A DNA stretch of 64,000 bases from Gigaspora margarita (taxonomy: Eukaryota; Glomeromycota; Glomeromycetes; Diversisporales; Gigasporaceae): assembly GCA_009809945.1 (NCBI GenBank), contig WTPW01000185.1:248661-312660 (forward strand), written 5' to 3'. Both the position numbers and the translations under genes were made by a program. The notes beneath the pieces are model-generated. The model was given only the letters and a program-made list of their open reading frames with translations, was not told where the DNA came from and ran no database searches. Positions within the stretch are counted from its first letter, which is position 1; each line of letters begins with the position of its first letter. This document shows positions 11,580-23,105 of the stretch, one piece after another.

Positions 11580-13080
11580 TTCAAAATAACCTACTATTCA
11601 GCGATAAGTTACAAGAAATTTTACTATGCTAACTAAAAAAAATTTATAACAAGACTTTTAGTACATATTATAGACTAATAGAATCTCAAATTTCATGAAA
11701 TAATATTGAAACTCGTGAAGATAACATTTTTGTAAATTTGGATGCATACATTTTTGCAAGATTTTCCCTATATTCAAATGCTTCCAAAAACACTTTCTCA
11801 AAATGAAACCTACAAAACATACTAAGTAAGTTGATATTATAGATATTCGAGAGACTTTAAACAAAATTTTATCAAAAACGAATTAATATTGACGAAGTTA
11901 TGATGATTTTTCAATTTGCTTCCAGATTCAGAATTTTCTAAAATTTTTAATTTTGATAAAAACAAAAAATTACATCACTGGCTAGATTTTCACAAGTTCA
12001 AATGAAACAAGCTACTGCGCACTAACTAACATTTAAAGCATATAATTGACTAATATAATCTCAATTTTCATAAAAAAATATTGAAAACTTATGAAGATAT
12101 TAATGCTTTTGTAAATTTGGATGCATATATTTTTACAAGTTTTCTCTATATTCAAATGCTTCTGAAAGCACTTTCTCAAAATGAAATCTCCAAAACGTGA
12201 CTAAGTAAGTTGATATAATAGGTATTCTAGAGCCTTTAGTTAAAATTTTATCAAAAACAAATTAATATTAACAAAGGTTTTTAGATTTTTCATTTGCAAC
12301 TAAATTCAAATTTCTCGCAATTTTGACACGTGATATATATTTTTGGAAATAGAAAAAATCCTTCATCAAAGATATCTCTATGAGTTCTTGACCAAATTTG
12401 ATAAAAATTTTTCTTTTGAATTCTACAAATATATAGAATTCAAATAAAAAAATTTCATCGAATTTGGTTAAGAACTCATAGAGATATCTTTAATGAAAGA
12501 TTCAAAAAGTATATTATAAAAAAGCTGCGCCAAATAAAAAATAGCTATTATAGAATAAATATTTAACCAAATAACTTGAAATTTTAGAAAGAAAAATTTT
12601 AACCTATACTCTATTGATTTTATTAGTGCACAGTAACTTGTTTCATTTGAACTTGTGAAATCTAGCCTGTTATGGTGAATTTTCTGTTTTCATCAAAATT
12701 GAAAATTTCAAAAAATTTCAAATCTGGAAGCAAATTGAAAAATCATCATAACTTCGTCAATATTAATCTGTTTTTGATAAAATTTTAATTAAAGACTCTC
12801 GAATACCTATTATATCAACTTACTTAGTCATGTTTTGGAGGTTTTATTTTGAGAATATGCTTTCAGAAGCATTTGAATATAGGAAAAACTTGTGAAAATG
12901 TATACATCTAAATTTACAAAAACATTAATATTTTCACAAATTTGCAATATTATTTCATAAAATTTGAGATTCTATTAGTCTATGATATGTGCTACATGTC
13001 TTGTTATAAAATTGTTTTAGTTAGCATAGTAAAATTTCTTGTCAATCATCACTGAATGCGAATTACTAACTAATTTGCAA
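11580..13080. repeat. Internal three-part repeat: two direct copies and one inverted
   Basis: The block at 11580-12020 is partly repeated in direct orientation at 12030-12310. It is repeated as a reverse complement at about 12630-13065. Shared words include TTCAAATGCTTC, AAATGAAACCT and AGTAAGTTGATAT. A second nested inverted pair is seen between 11445-11540 and 12370-12500 (GAACTCATAGAGATATCT). The block is inside the 2.3-kb element and would fold into a very long hairpin. Confidence 0.8.
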
Positions 13081-13192
13081 AGTAAGTGCCAAGTATAGAT
13101 TGTAACCATTTAACTGCTTAAAAAATTGCACTATAGTTTCAGGCAGAATTATATCGGTTGTGGGCCAAAATTGTTTTTATGCTAGCCAGATT

Positions 13193-13245
13193 AAACAATT
13201 AAACAATTAAACAATTAAATAATTAAACAACTAAATGATTAAGAA
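13193..13245. repeat. Microsatellite, unit AAACAATT
   Basis: About six copies of an 8-base unit (AAACAATT and variants) in tandem. Confidence 0.85.
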
Positions 13246-13611
13246 AATTTTAGGCCCTAGTACCAAGTTGCTATTAATACTAAAACCCAATTACATGCTA
13301 CAACTACTTTTATTTATTTTCAATTATAATTAATTATCACTTTACTCTATATAGCCATTAATAACTTGTTATATCCTGATTGATAATTATAGTGCAACTT
13401 AACTTGTTACAATGATTTTTGCAAAATGTGAGTAAATTGCTAAAAATAAAATATAACATACATAAAATCTAGTAATTCAACAAAATATTCAATTATGATC
13501 CTTTTTAAAATTAACTTCAATTTGCTAAATTTTAAATTTGAACCTTAGATCAAATTTGAATCAATTTGCTAAAAAAAAAATATGACATATATTAGAGATG
13601 TCCAGGGTCCT

Positions 13612-15200
13612 ACTTTTTCAGTTCATAAAAAAAACAAATTTGCTATAATAATATCACAGAGTAATAATTTTTTTCAAATAAATTATTTTATTTGATTTTG
13701 AATATAAAAGCCCCAATAGCAATTGATCTAATATTAAGTAGCAAAATTGATATGCTATCATCAAGCAATAAAATTTATGTATCATTAGTTAGCAAGATAT
13801 TTCTAATAAGTTATCTAGAGATAATGAGGAACAGCCTCCAATATTTACTAAATCTGAGTATAATGTTAAATGGCCTGATCAATCACAAAGCAAAAAAAGA
13901 AATATTCCTAATGATTATAATAGTTACAATGAATTGTCTGATTCATCTGTTGAAGAATATAATGAGTTGTACCAAAAAAAAATCTTCAGTATATAGCCCC
14001 TTGATTGAAGAGAACAATTACTATAGTAATACAAAAACATATAATAATTAATTACAACAACTCGAAATCCAAAGAACTAACAAAACTAGACTGCTTATAG
14101 TTAATGACTTTAATTATACTATCACTATTTTGAATTCAAAAATAAATACTTTATATAAACTTTGTAGATTTCTTGGAAACCAACAACAACAATTCTCTAA
14201 AAATCTGCAAAAGTTTTCTATGCTTAACGAACTTACAGATGAATTTTGGAATATAATTAGTTCTTTAAACTTTTTAATCTTTAAAGTTGTTTTTAAATTA
14301 AAATATAATAAATGCATTAAATATTGCTTTTAGCTAATTTTGATCAATATTAAAAACTTTTTCAGGCAGATCTATAAGGAAGTTGCCAAACAACTTATTT
14401 TTACAATTTATTTTCTTCAACTCATGAATATCATATAGTATTAGAAAGTTATCTTTCTGAGCACACTGAGAATTTTATTAGCAGTATTGGAGTAAATGCA
14501 TAGATCTTTATATTTGATAGCAAAATTTTGTCTGAAGTATATATTATTTTATATTTACTAAAAATTTTACAAAATCTTATCAAATAATAATTTATTTTTA
14601 AATTATTTTCTAAGATCAAAGCAAAGTATCATAGTAAAAGAAATGATATAGTAGCAGCTATTAGATATACTTTGTTCTCTGTTTTTAATGAACATTTAGA
14701 TTGTATTGATAGTAATATATTTCCCATAGTTTAAAAACCAAGGCTACATATAAAAAACTCTTTAAAGACCAACAAATTCTTCTAAAAATTGGATATACAG
14801 TTTTTAAACAATATAAAAATAAAGAACTTCCTCCATTACACTGTGCTTTTATACTTTCAATATGTTATATTCATTTAAATCCTAAGAGTTTAAGTATTAA
14901 ATGTAATGATAAATTAGAATGAGACATGTCGATGCTTTTTTGGTTGTACTTTTTTTTATTATATATAGTATTAAAGTTTAATTTTTGTTATAAAAAAATT
15001 AATTTATTTTATAGCAAGAATTTGAAAGTAAAAAGCTATTTACTCCTCAAATTATATTAGTGATTGCTAAAGCTGAAGCAAATGAGCTTAAAGAGATAAA
15101 TTAAAGAATCAAAAAGTAATTATGATAATGAATTATTTTCAAGTTCTATTCAAGGAAGTGAAGACCTTGATAAAGATTATAATAACTTGGTAAATTTTAT
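13612..15200 (+). pseudogene. Decayed multi-part gene, family not recognised
   Basis: Plus-strand protein-like text is spread over three frames. Near 13815-13960 it reads DNEEQPPIFTKSEYNVKWP, followed by an acidic ELSDSSVEEYNEL run. Near 14620 there is KAKYHSKRNDIVAAIRYTLF, and near 14780 a run containing FKQYKNKELPPLHCAFI. AT-rich gaps between them could be introns or insertions. The text looks like a lineage-specific multicopy gene that has decayed, but I recognise no domain. Stops and frame changes are many. Confidence 0.4.
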
Positions 15201-16125
15201 TTAAATTTTTTTTTGTCTTTTTGTTTTGGATCTAATTTTATTTTATTTTTCTAGATAAGCAACTTGGATTCCCAATTTTCAAATAGCAATTATGCTTAAA
15301 TTTTTTTTCATATAGTCTCAAGAATCTTTAATAGTTTAGTAATTAGTGCTTTTATTTAGCAAATTTTAAGCAGACTCCTTAAAGCATAAATTGTATCAGG
15401 GCAAAGTAAATATATAAGTAAAAACATTTTTATTTTTTGATTTGTCTTAATATAAGGATGGATATGGGATATGATATTAAACTATTATGTATCATTTTGT
15501 TAGTTGTTTATATTACATGTCTAGTATTATTTTCTGTGCAATAATGACACATGACTATACTGTCCTCAACCAAAATTGTTTACTCTAATTTATTTTAATT
15601 TTATTTTATGCATTACTGAGTATAAACTTTTATATTAATTAGCTAATTTTTTCTACTTTAAGTAATAGGTAAAATGCATAACAATATTCTGACAAATGTA
15701 AATTGAGACACATATATAGCCAAGTTATATTACTTATTAGGTTGCTCCAGAACCAAATATTATTCTGTACAAATTAATTTAATAAATAAATATTATTAAA
15801 ATATAGTTAATAAAACTTATAAATTTTATAACTAAAATTAATTTAAACTCATTATTTACAACTAAATAGTAACTATAAATTGTTCAATATATTTAAAGTG
15901 TTATTTAAAAATCTTTATCTGTTATAGTCTAATAAAAATTAATGATTCTATTTAGTCTTATTAAATCTGGAAATTATTTATTATCACCCATCTCTTACGA
16001 TTAACAATAATAATTGGTCATAATAGGGTCTTCCAACACATAATTCCAAATATTTTAAACTATAGATACATGGTAGTTTCAACCCCATATAATCGATCAA
16101 TCATTGTTTAGATTGGCGATTATAT
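15201..16125. other. No gene seen
   Basis: AT-rich spacer without supported genes or repeats. Confidence 0.45.
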
Positions 16126-17000
16126 AAAATAAAATTTTTTTGTTGTCCTTTTTTTTATTTTGCTTTTGTTTTTGTGTTGCTTTTGATTTTTGCTTGTTTT
16201 TTTTGCCTTCATGACTGTGCTTGTCTTGCTTTTGCTTCTTGCTTTGCTTTTTGTTTTTGCCTTTTGCTTTTGTTTCCTGTTTGCCTTTTGCTGCTTGCTT
16301 TTGTTTTTGCAATTTTTGGTTTATTATCTGCTTGTTTTTTGCTACTTGTTTTTACTTTTGATATGCTTGCTTTCTTCATTTTTCTTTCTTTTTTTCAGTT
16401 TACTATCAGGTTGTCATATCTTCATTAGCAGTGTCATCATTGCCAATTGCATTCTTATATCCTTTTTTGTGTATTAATATTTTTATATTTTTTGTATATT
16501 TGAGCTTTACTAACTTCTTTTCCAGTAGTATTGTTTTTGTTTTTGTATCTTTCCTGGGTATTATTATCAAATATTTTCTTGTATCCTTTTTTCATATATT
16601 TGTATACTTTTTCTTTTTAGGTAACTATTAGATTGTATTTTTATAATAGTTGGTTTTTTACTATTGGGCACATTCTGGTATTCTTTTTCTTGTATTTTTT
16701 TTGTATTCTTGTGCTATGTCTTTTTGGTTATTGCAGTATATTCTTTTTTTTTGTATGTTATTTTTGTATTTTTTTTCAGATACTTTAGGTCGTCATTTTT
16801 ATGCTAGTAATATAGTTGTTTATTAATATTGCTAGTATATTTCTTTTTTTTGTTTTCTTAGTACTTTGCTAATTACTATTAAGTTGTGCAGGTTTTGGCT
16901 ATTACTAAAAATTTTTTGTATCCTATTTTATTTTTTATTGCTTCTTTTTTTTTTTTCTTAGTTTTTGAAGTAATATGTTAGAGTCACTACTGAAATTGTT
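16126..17000. repeat. Strand-asymmetric T-rich tract with TTTTGC units
   Basis: The plus strand is overwhelmingly T with regular TTTTGCTTTTG-like words, densest at 16150-16380. Read on the minus strand, 16097-16312 gives a Lys/Gln-only tail (KQKQAAKGKQETKAKGKNKK). It may be the remnant of a Lys-rich C-terminal tail like that of the Tigger relic at 18.6 kb, or a simple expanded repeat. The overlapping plus-strand frames are artefacts. Confidence 0.6.
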
Positions 17001-17014
17001 TAAGTTTTCATTAA

Positions 17015-17530
17015 GGGTAGAGGGTACTATTTTAAAATTATATATAAACTTAATGATAAATTTTTTTTATATTTAATTTTATGAAAAATTAAATTAAGTA
17101 AACTAATCATAACCCTTAAGAAAAGTTTTTAGGGCTAGTTTTTCTGATTCTAATAATAGTAAATTTATTAAAATTGNTTAAAAACTNAGTGAGATNTAAA
17201 TTTTTAAAGATTGGATATTAAAATTTAGTAATAAAACTAACTTATAAATTTGCGTAAATTGACCAATCAGAATTAGCAATTTTGTGCAACCCAGAAAAAT
17301 TTGGCCAACACAGAAAAACTTTGTAATACATACAACTATATTTTTTTTAAATATAATAATAGTTAAAATTTTACTATAATAGATAAATTGTTTTATTTAT
17401 ATTTTGTGAAATTTTAATAAAAATTAGTTGTAATTCAAAAAAGTTTTATTAGTAGCATATGTTAATTTTATATGAAATTTTCAAAACATCATATAAAACT
17501 ATATAATAATGATCTATGTACCCTCTACTC
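17015..17530. mobile_element. TTAA-flanked TIR element, copy 1 (516 bp)
   Basis: The left end GGGTAGAGGGTAC and the reverse complement of the right end GAGTAGAGGGTAC form the inverted repeat. TTAA flanks both sides (17011-17014 and 17531-17534). TTAA duplication is known for piggyBac- and Kolobok-type transposons; I cannot choose between them. It is non-coding and contains three N bases near 17177-17196. A second copy at 52212-52578 shares the interior. Confidence 0.8.
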
Positions 17531-17534
17531 TTAA

Positions 17535-18020
17535 ACTGTTATTGGTGCTATTGCTAAAGTTATTGTTAGAGCTATAAAGAAATTGTTAGTTAAATTTTTG
17601 GGTTATTGGGCTATTGTATATACTTGCATATAAAATTTCTACTTAGAGATAGGTGAATTTTTCCTATTAATACATTGGTCATAGTGATTTGGCTTTTTTT
17701 TATATAATAAGAGTTATGAAGTAGTATTGTTAAATTAAAAATTTATGTAATAAATAATGGAATTTTTTATAAAGATTTTTTTGCTTTTTTTTATACTATT
17801 ATTATACACTTATTTTTGACAATCAAATTCGATCATTTTATAAATCACATGATCGAATTGATTGGTTAATCATGAGGTCACCATAACTGATAAATTAACA
17901 TATAGATTTGCATATATTTATGACTTTTACAAATTTGTATACTTTAACAAATGTAAATATTTTTACAGATTTGTATATATTTGGTGATTTATTTAGATTT
18001 GTATATACAAAAGATTGTTC
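17535..18020. other. No gene seen
   Basis: AT-rich DNA. A hairpin (AATTCGATCA / TGATCGAATT) lies at 17826-17860, and repeated ACAAATTTGTATA-like words occur at 17925-18000. Confidence 0.45.
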
Positions 18021-18024
18021 TAAA

Positions 18025-18264
18025 AATTTTTTCAATGATCTTCAGCAAGGTCACAGATCTGCATAAATTTTTAATAATTGTTTTTTTTTGAAATTTGTAC
18101 AAAGCTGTACTAAAAAACTTTCACAATGCATGCAGAAATTAAATCTATGCAGAAAATTAAAAAAATTTTCTTCAATGATCATTATCAAGGTTGCAGATCA
18201 GCATTAATTTTTAATAATTGTTTTTTTTTAGAAATTTGCACAGAGCTGTACTAAAAAAACTTTC
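18025..18264. repeat. Direct repeat of about 100 bp
   Basis: The segment 18025-18126 recurs at 18162-18264. Shared words are TTCAATGATC, GCAGATC and AATTTTTAATAATTG, then GCTGTACTAAAAAA. Copy spacing is about 137 bases. Confidence 0.8.
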
Positions 18265-18274
18265 CTGATGAATA

Positions 18275-18314
18275 CTGGTAATACCAGTAAAACTAGTAAT
18301 ACTGATAATACTGT
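18275..18314. repeat. Microsatellite, unit about ACTGGTAAT
   Basis: Four to five imperfect tandem copies of a 9-base unit (ACTGGTAAT and variants). Confidence 0.7.
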
Positions 18315-18599
18315 TTTTGGTTTTTCAAAATTAACTTTGGTTTAAATAATTTTTTAATTAAAATATATCTAATCTGATGACCTAATTTCACTAATAGCAA
18401 AACTTTACAAATTTGTATAAGAGCATACAAGTTTTTACTAAAATTGATATATTTCAATATATAATAAATTTTTATTCAAAAAATTTTTTAAATAAAAAAA
18501 ACAAGCACTTATTCTAGTAATTGAACTTTTTAAAAATTGAAATTATTAGATGATCATTCTAATTTGACACACTGCATCAAAATAGGTGATTTTTATATT

Positions 18600-19990
18600 T
18601 TTATCTTTTTTTTAAGTTGATTTGTATTTTTAATACCTTGTTTTTCTGCTTTAGCATTTTTAAATTCTCCTTTTTTTCTTTTATGCCTTCTGCTTCTACA
18701 ACTTTTCAGCTTCAAGTGCTGACTATTTTTGTATAGCTTCCACTTTTTTGCTCTATTTTTTGTTAGCTACTTTTTTAGTCTCTTTTTCTGCTTTTCTTAG
18801 TTGGTTTAATGAATTTTTATTTGTTAAAAGATAGGAGAAGATATGGTTGTTCTTTTTTTTTTTTAGAAGCAAAGATCCAGATTCCTTCTTATTAATTTCT
18901 TGGTCTTCAGTTTGTAAATTTTGATGCAGTGTATACTTAAATATCAATGCCAAAGAACTTGTACTAGTATTTTTGGTAACTACAAGCTTCTCTGCTAGTT
19001 CTTAATTTTCCTTTAATGAACTAATTTTTAATATTAGTTTTTTTTGTAAGTTAATTTGGTGAAATGTGTATGACTTGAGGTTGGCTTTGAAGTTTGTAAA
19101 AACTAATCTTGTGATAAAGATGATGGAGATTGCAAAGATAAAAATGAAGATTGTAAAGAAAATAATAACAAGAAGATATAAAATTTTGTAATAAAAACAA
19201 TAACAGTGAAGTTAATAAAGTTAATGAAAACAATAATAATAATAATAGTAGATCAGAAATTTGTAGAAGGTTTGTATATTCTATTGCTAATGAAGATTCT
19301 AGACAGTCATAGCCAAATGCACTAGAGTTGAAGAGCCAAATTTCTGTAGCTTTAAAGGTGTTGCATATTGAGCAGATATATAGGTTGCAATATAAGAGTG
19401 CTCTATAATGTCACTGAACATGTAGTTTATCATGAGCTTATCATCATTATTAATCTGATATCTTTTACACTCTTTATTATATGCATTTTTTAGTGCTAAA
19501 AATAGTAGTTCATCTAGTTATAAAATATAGAAGAAGGGCATAAAGAAGAATATTGTTCTTATAACAAAAGTTAACATTAATATAATTGAAGTAGCTTTTG
19601 TAACTATCTAGAATTAACAGAACAAGATATATTAAAGATATAAAACTAATAAAATGCTTGATATATTTTTGAAATAGGCTTTTTGCATATATCCCATCTC
19701 AGTAAACTCTATGACAGAACTGGCAGAAATGCTATTTAGAAAATCTAGAATTGTTCCTTTTCCTTTGAAGATGAACAATGGTGGGACATATATCCTAGCA
19801 GCTGATATCATTGGGTATAACAAAATATGCTCAATAGAGTTACTATATAAAATCTGATAAACCTGGCATGCTTATTTTCTTGTTATAACTTTTTGAAGCC
19901 TAGGTACAATAATAAACCCTGTTTTTCCTGGGCAAAAAAAATCAAAAAATATTAAAAAAATGAAATAAAAAAAAAGAAACAAATAAAAAA
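18600..19990 (-). pseudogene. Tigger/pogo-type DDE transposase relic
   Basis: Minus-strand text matches the DDE_1 (CENP-B/pogo/Tigger) transposase core. At 19823-19632 it reads ISAARIYVPPLFIFKGKGT, the strand region after the first catalytic Asp. At 19620-19540 it reads LLILDSYKSYFNY, the second Asp, then CYKNNILLYAL. At about 19500-19440 it reads LKNAYNKECKRYQIN. The PPHSTH..QPLD motif expected after the second Asp is not preserved. From 18953 down a Lys-rich coiled-coil-like tail follows (QLRKAEKETKKVANKK). The N-terminal helix-turn-helix region is not seen. Stops and frame changes make it dead. Tigger transposases use TA targets, like the CAGT-ended element at 20605 next to it. Confidence 0.7.
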
Positions 19991-20023
19991 AAAACTATGT
20001 TCTAAATTTTGTTCAAATAAGTA

Positions 20024-20570
20024 CTGTATATTCCCGAAAATAAGCTACCCTGAAAATAAGCTACCCCTGTTTAAATCCAAAAACGTAAAAACTTCTTTCA
20101 CCCGAAAATAAACTACCCCCATGATCGATAATGGTCGCTACATAGTAAAGGCTAAATCTTACTATGCAAATCGTTCATAATCGCTTAAGTAAACTTAATC
20201 AGGAGATAAAAATGCATATACTCTAAAATTTTATGCAAATTGGAGAACTTTTTATTATTTGAGTTTTAATTTTTACGTTCGACAAAAAAATTAAAAATTT
20301 TTTAAAAAATATATATGACAAACGTCAAAATTAAAACTCAAATAATAATAAATTCTCCGATTCACATGAAAATTTCATAGCATATGCATTTTGATCTCCT
20401 TAATAAGTTTACTTAAGTGATATTGATCGATTTATATAGTAAAATTTGGAATTTACTATGTAATGACTACTTACGATCGCTAAAAACCTCTTTCACCCGA
20501 AAATAAGCTACCCCGTTTTTTTTACTTCAAATCGCCAAAAAAATGGTAGCTTATTTTTGGGAACCTACAG
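20024..20570. mobile_element. Mariner-like foldback element, copy A (547 bp)
   Basis: It is flanked by TA on both sides. Left end CTGTATATTCCCGAAAATAA; right end reverse complement CTGTAGGTTCCCAAAAATAA; both continue into GCTACC. The interior also folds: CACCCGAAAATAAGCTACCC words and CTCAAATAATAATAAA / TTATTATTTGAG are inverted around about 20300. Related copies are at 27605-28097 and 55149-55693. Non-coding. Confidence 0.85.
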
Positions 20571-20604
20571 TAAGTATTCATATATAATTTTTTCATATTA
20601 AATA

Positions 20605-21862
20605 CAGTCATCCCTCTCTATAATCACCAAGTCCGTCGCACCCTATTTTGGTGATTGTAAAGAGGTGTGACTATAAATAAAATACCTCATGGTCATCTAT
20701 AGGCGAAATTGGCATGCTTCCATCCAAAACTTTTTTCTTACTAAGTTAACGATACATGCCCACTAATTAAAAGTTGTAGAGCTCGTCGAGACGCATCTAA
20801 TGGTGGTTAGATCATTCAAATCGGCCCAGTGGATGGCGAGATATCGTCGAAAAACAATTGGCCGACTATATACTCTCTATGTAAACAATATTTGTTTATA
20901 TAAGAGATTTTATATAGTCGGCCAATCGTTTTTCGACGATATCTCGCCATCCACTGGGCCTATTTGGATGATCTAACCACCGTTAGATGCGTCTCGACGA
21001 GCTCTACAACTTTCAATTAGTGGACATGTATCATTAACTTAATAAGGAAAAAAACTTTTAGATGGAAGCACTCCACATTTCGCCTATAGGATCACTCTCC
21101 AGTTGACANGCCCAGTGGATGGCGAGATATCGTCGAAAAACAATTGGCCGACTATATACTCTCTATGTAAACAATATTTGTTTATATAAGAGATTTTATA
21201 TAGTCGGCCAATCGTTTTTCGACGATATCTCACCATCCACTGGATCGATTTGGATGATCTAACCACCGTTAGATGCGTCTCAACGAGCTCTACACCTTTT
21301 AATTAGTGGGCATGTATCGTTAACTTAGTAAGAAAAAAAGTTTTAGATGGAAGCAATCCACATTTCGCCTATAGTGATTTTCATATGTCACAGATTTTTA
21401 TATAGTCGGCCAATCGTTTTTCGACGATTACTCGCCATCCACTGGGCTGATTTGGATGATCTAACCACCTTAGATGCGTCTCGACGAGCTCTACAACTTT
21501 CAATTAGTGGACATGTATCATTAACTTAATAAGGAAAAAAACTTTTAGATGGAAGCACTCCACATTTCGCCTATAGGATCACTCTCCAGTTGACAGGCGG
21601 ATTATCAATTAATTAAATATATGTGAATATGAAAATTCGCCAATCAGATTATATAATCCATATTTAGTTAAAAATTGGTGACTATAATGAGGGTTTTTTA
21701 TTAATAAAATTGTTAAAAAAATCAAATTTTCATGGTGATAGTGATTATAAGCGATTTGTGACTATAATGAGGTTTTTTTACTATGTTTGAGTCTGTCGCA
21801 CAAAATCAGGTGCTTAAATAGAGGTGTGACTATATGGGGTGTGACTATAGGAGGTCTGACTG
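20605..21862. mobile_element. Pogo/Tigger-like TIR element, 1.26 kb, non-coding
   Basis: The left end CAGTCATCCCTCTCTATAAT and the reverse complement of the right end CAGTCAGACCTCCTATAGTC are flanked by TA (20603-20604 and 21863-21864). CAGT-type ends with TA duplication are typical of pogo/Tigger elements. Both ends carry extra copies of the GTGACTATA word (20655-20675, 21755-21850). The interior is a multi-copy palindrome described separately. A Tigger-type transposase relic lies just before it at 18.6-20 kb and could be kin to its source. Confidence 0.85.
20690..21595. repeat. Iterated palindrome inside the pogo-like element
   Basis: A near-perfect palindrome spans about 20693-21090, with its centre near 20887. 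Its arms include CTATAGGCGAAAT, CGTCGAGACGCATCTAA, GGCCCAGTGGATGGCGAGAT and ATTGGCCGACTATATA. A second palindrome of the inner part follows at 21111-21375, and a half copy at 21385-21590. An N at 21110 marks the joint. The GC content is well above the window norm. Short open frames here are palindrome artefacts. Confidence 0.9.
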
Positions 21863-22395
21863 TAATCATTGATGAATTTGCATTTGCTTTTTGTGCACAA
21901 GCTTCATTTAGAGCTTGCAGAACATAAAACAAAAGTTCTGATAGTCTTTTATAAAAAGTTGCCACCATTTTTGTTCCAGACTATTTTTAATAAAAGATTA
22001 AATCTTTTGTTTTGATAAACAAAATTAATCATGCACTAGCTTACTTTAGTTTTTGTCGAACTAAAACAAAGTCTTTGCATGTTTAAATAGTAACCAACTA
22101 GTCATTCTTCCTCATAGTTGGTTAGGACCTTAGTGCAACTTAAGTGGGTAAGAGGACCATTATTTTTGATTGCACATCTAAGAGTAGCTTTCAAAAGACT
22201 ATAATCTTGTACAACATGTCTGATACTTGGAATCTTAGAATGATTTGGGGTTTATAATTGCCTTAAGGGCATTATTAATACTATAATATTAGATATAGTG
22301 ATTACTATACTTTGTTATAATTTTATTTTAAAAAAATTTCTATATCTATTTTTACTTAATTTTGGAATAAAAAATTTATTTATTTAGAACTATCA
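21863..22395. other. No gene seen
   Basis: AT-rich spacer. A short minus-strand frame at 21762-21968 starts inside the element end and is not convincing. Confidence 0.4.
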
Positions 22396-22399
22396 GGTG

Positions 22400-23105
22400 C
22401 AATAACATGTGCTAGTAAGTCACATAGTGTGTATCACAAGAATAGTAATGTTTATAACAGTAATTCATGATAGAAACTATAAGAATTTTAACACTAACTA
22501 ACTCAATCCTAACTATATATTATGATTTTTAGGATAACAAGCAAGTTTATATGATAATTTTTTACAGTAGTTCTTAATATAAGCCATAATAATTTTGATA
22601 AAACTTAAAACATATTATCTCAGATAAGTTAGTAACAAAATTTTTTATAATAGAAATTATAATAATTTTAATACAAACTAATTCATCTTTTTGCTATTAC
22701 CAATATAAATCACAATGAAAAAATAATTTGTCATCTATTTCTTTATTATTTATTAAATTAAAAAATTGACTTTTGATCATTATGTACATTTTGTATATTT
22801 GAAATTTAACAAATAAACTTCTATTCATTATATGCATATTGTATCTTTGAAAATAACTAAGAAATGGATAACATTAATAACATGTGTTAATGAGTCACAA
22901 ATTGTAAATCGTTAGAATAATAAAATTTACAACAGAAACTCATGATAGATACTATAATGATTCCAATGTGAACTAGCTCAATCCTAACTACATATTGTGA
23001 TTTTTGACCATTTTGATCATGTTAACAAGTCATACAGCAGAATTTTTAGAATTTTTAATAGTAACATGATAGAAATTATGATAATTTCATTACCTTTGTC
23101 CATAT
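22400..23105. repeat. Diverged tandem repeat, unit about 150 bp
   Basis: The block starting ATAACATGTGYTARTGAGTCAC occurs at about 22402 and 22890. Partial copies at about 22635 and 23030 share ATGATAGAAAYTATRATAATTT and AACTAACTCAATCCTAACTA words. The copies are diverged, so the array is old. Confidence 0.7.

Larger units (their letters stand above)
11269..13611. mobile_element. Large non-autonomous TIR element, 8-bp target duplication
   Basis: The left end reads AGAACCCCAGATATCTCTC. The reverse complement of the right end reads AGGACCCTGGACATCTCTA. The flanks are ACTTTTTT (11261-11268) and ACTTTTTC (13612-13619), an 8-bp duplication with one mismatch. Copies of AATTTGCTAAA cluster near both ends (about 11350, 11390, 13510 and 13563), like subterminal sites of hAT elements. 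The ends match those of the 301-bp element at 25481-25781, so they are one family. No coding text is seen in its 2.3 kb. Confidence 0.75.

Noticed and set aside
16174-16631. Overlapping Leu/Phe-rich frames resembling membrane segments
   Set aside because: They are translations of a T-rich low-complexity tract and have no regular segment spacing or start context.
18025-18264. Target-site duplications of a nested element
   Set aside because: The two 100-bp copies are far too long for target duplications and have no terminal inverted repeats between them; treated as a direct repeat.
21084-21529. Short frames on both strands
   Set aside because: They sit in the iterated palindrome of the pogo-like element.
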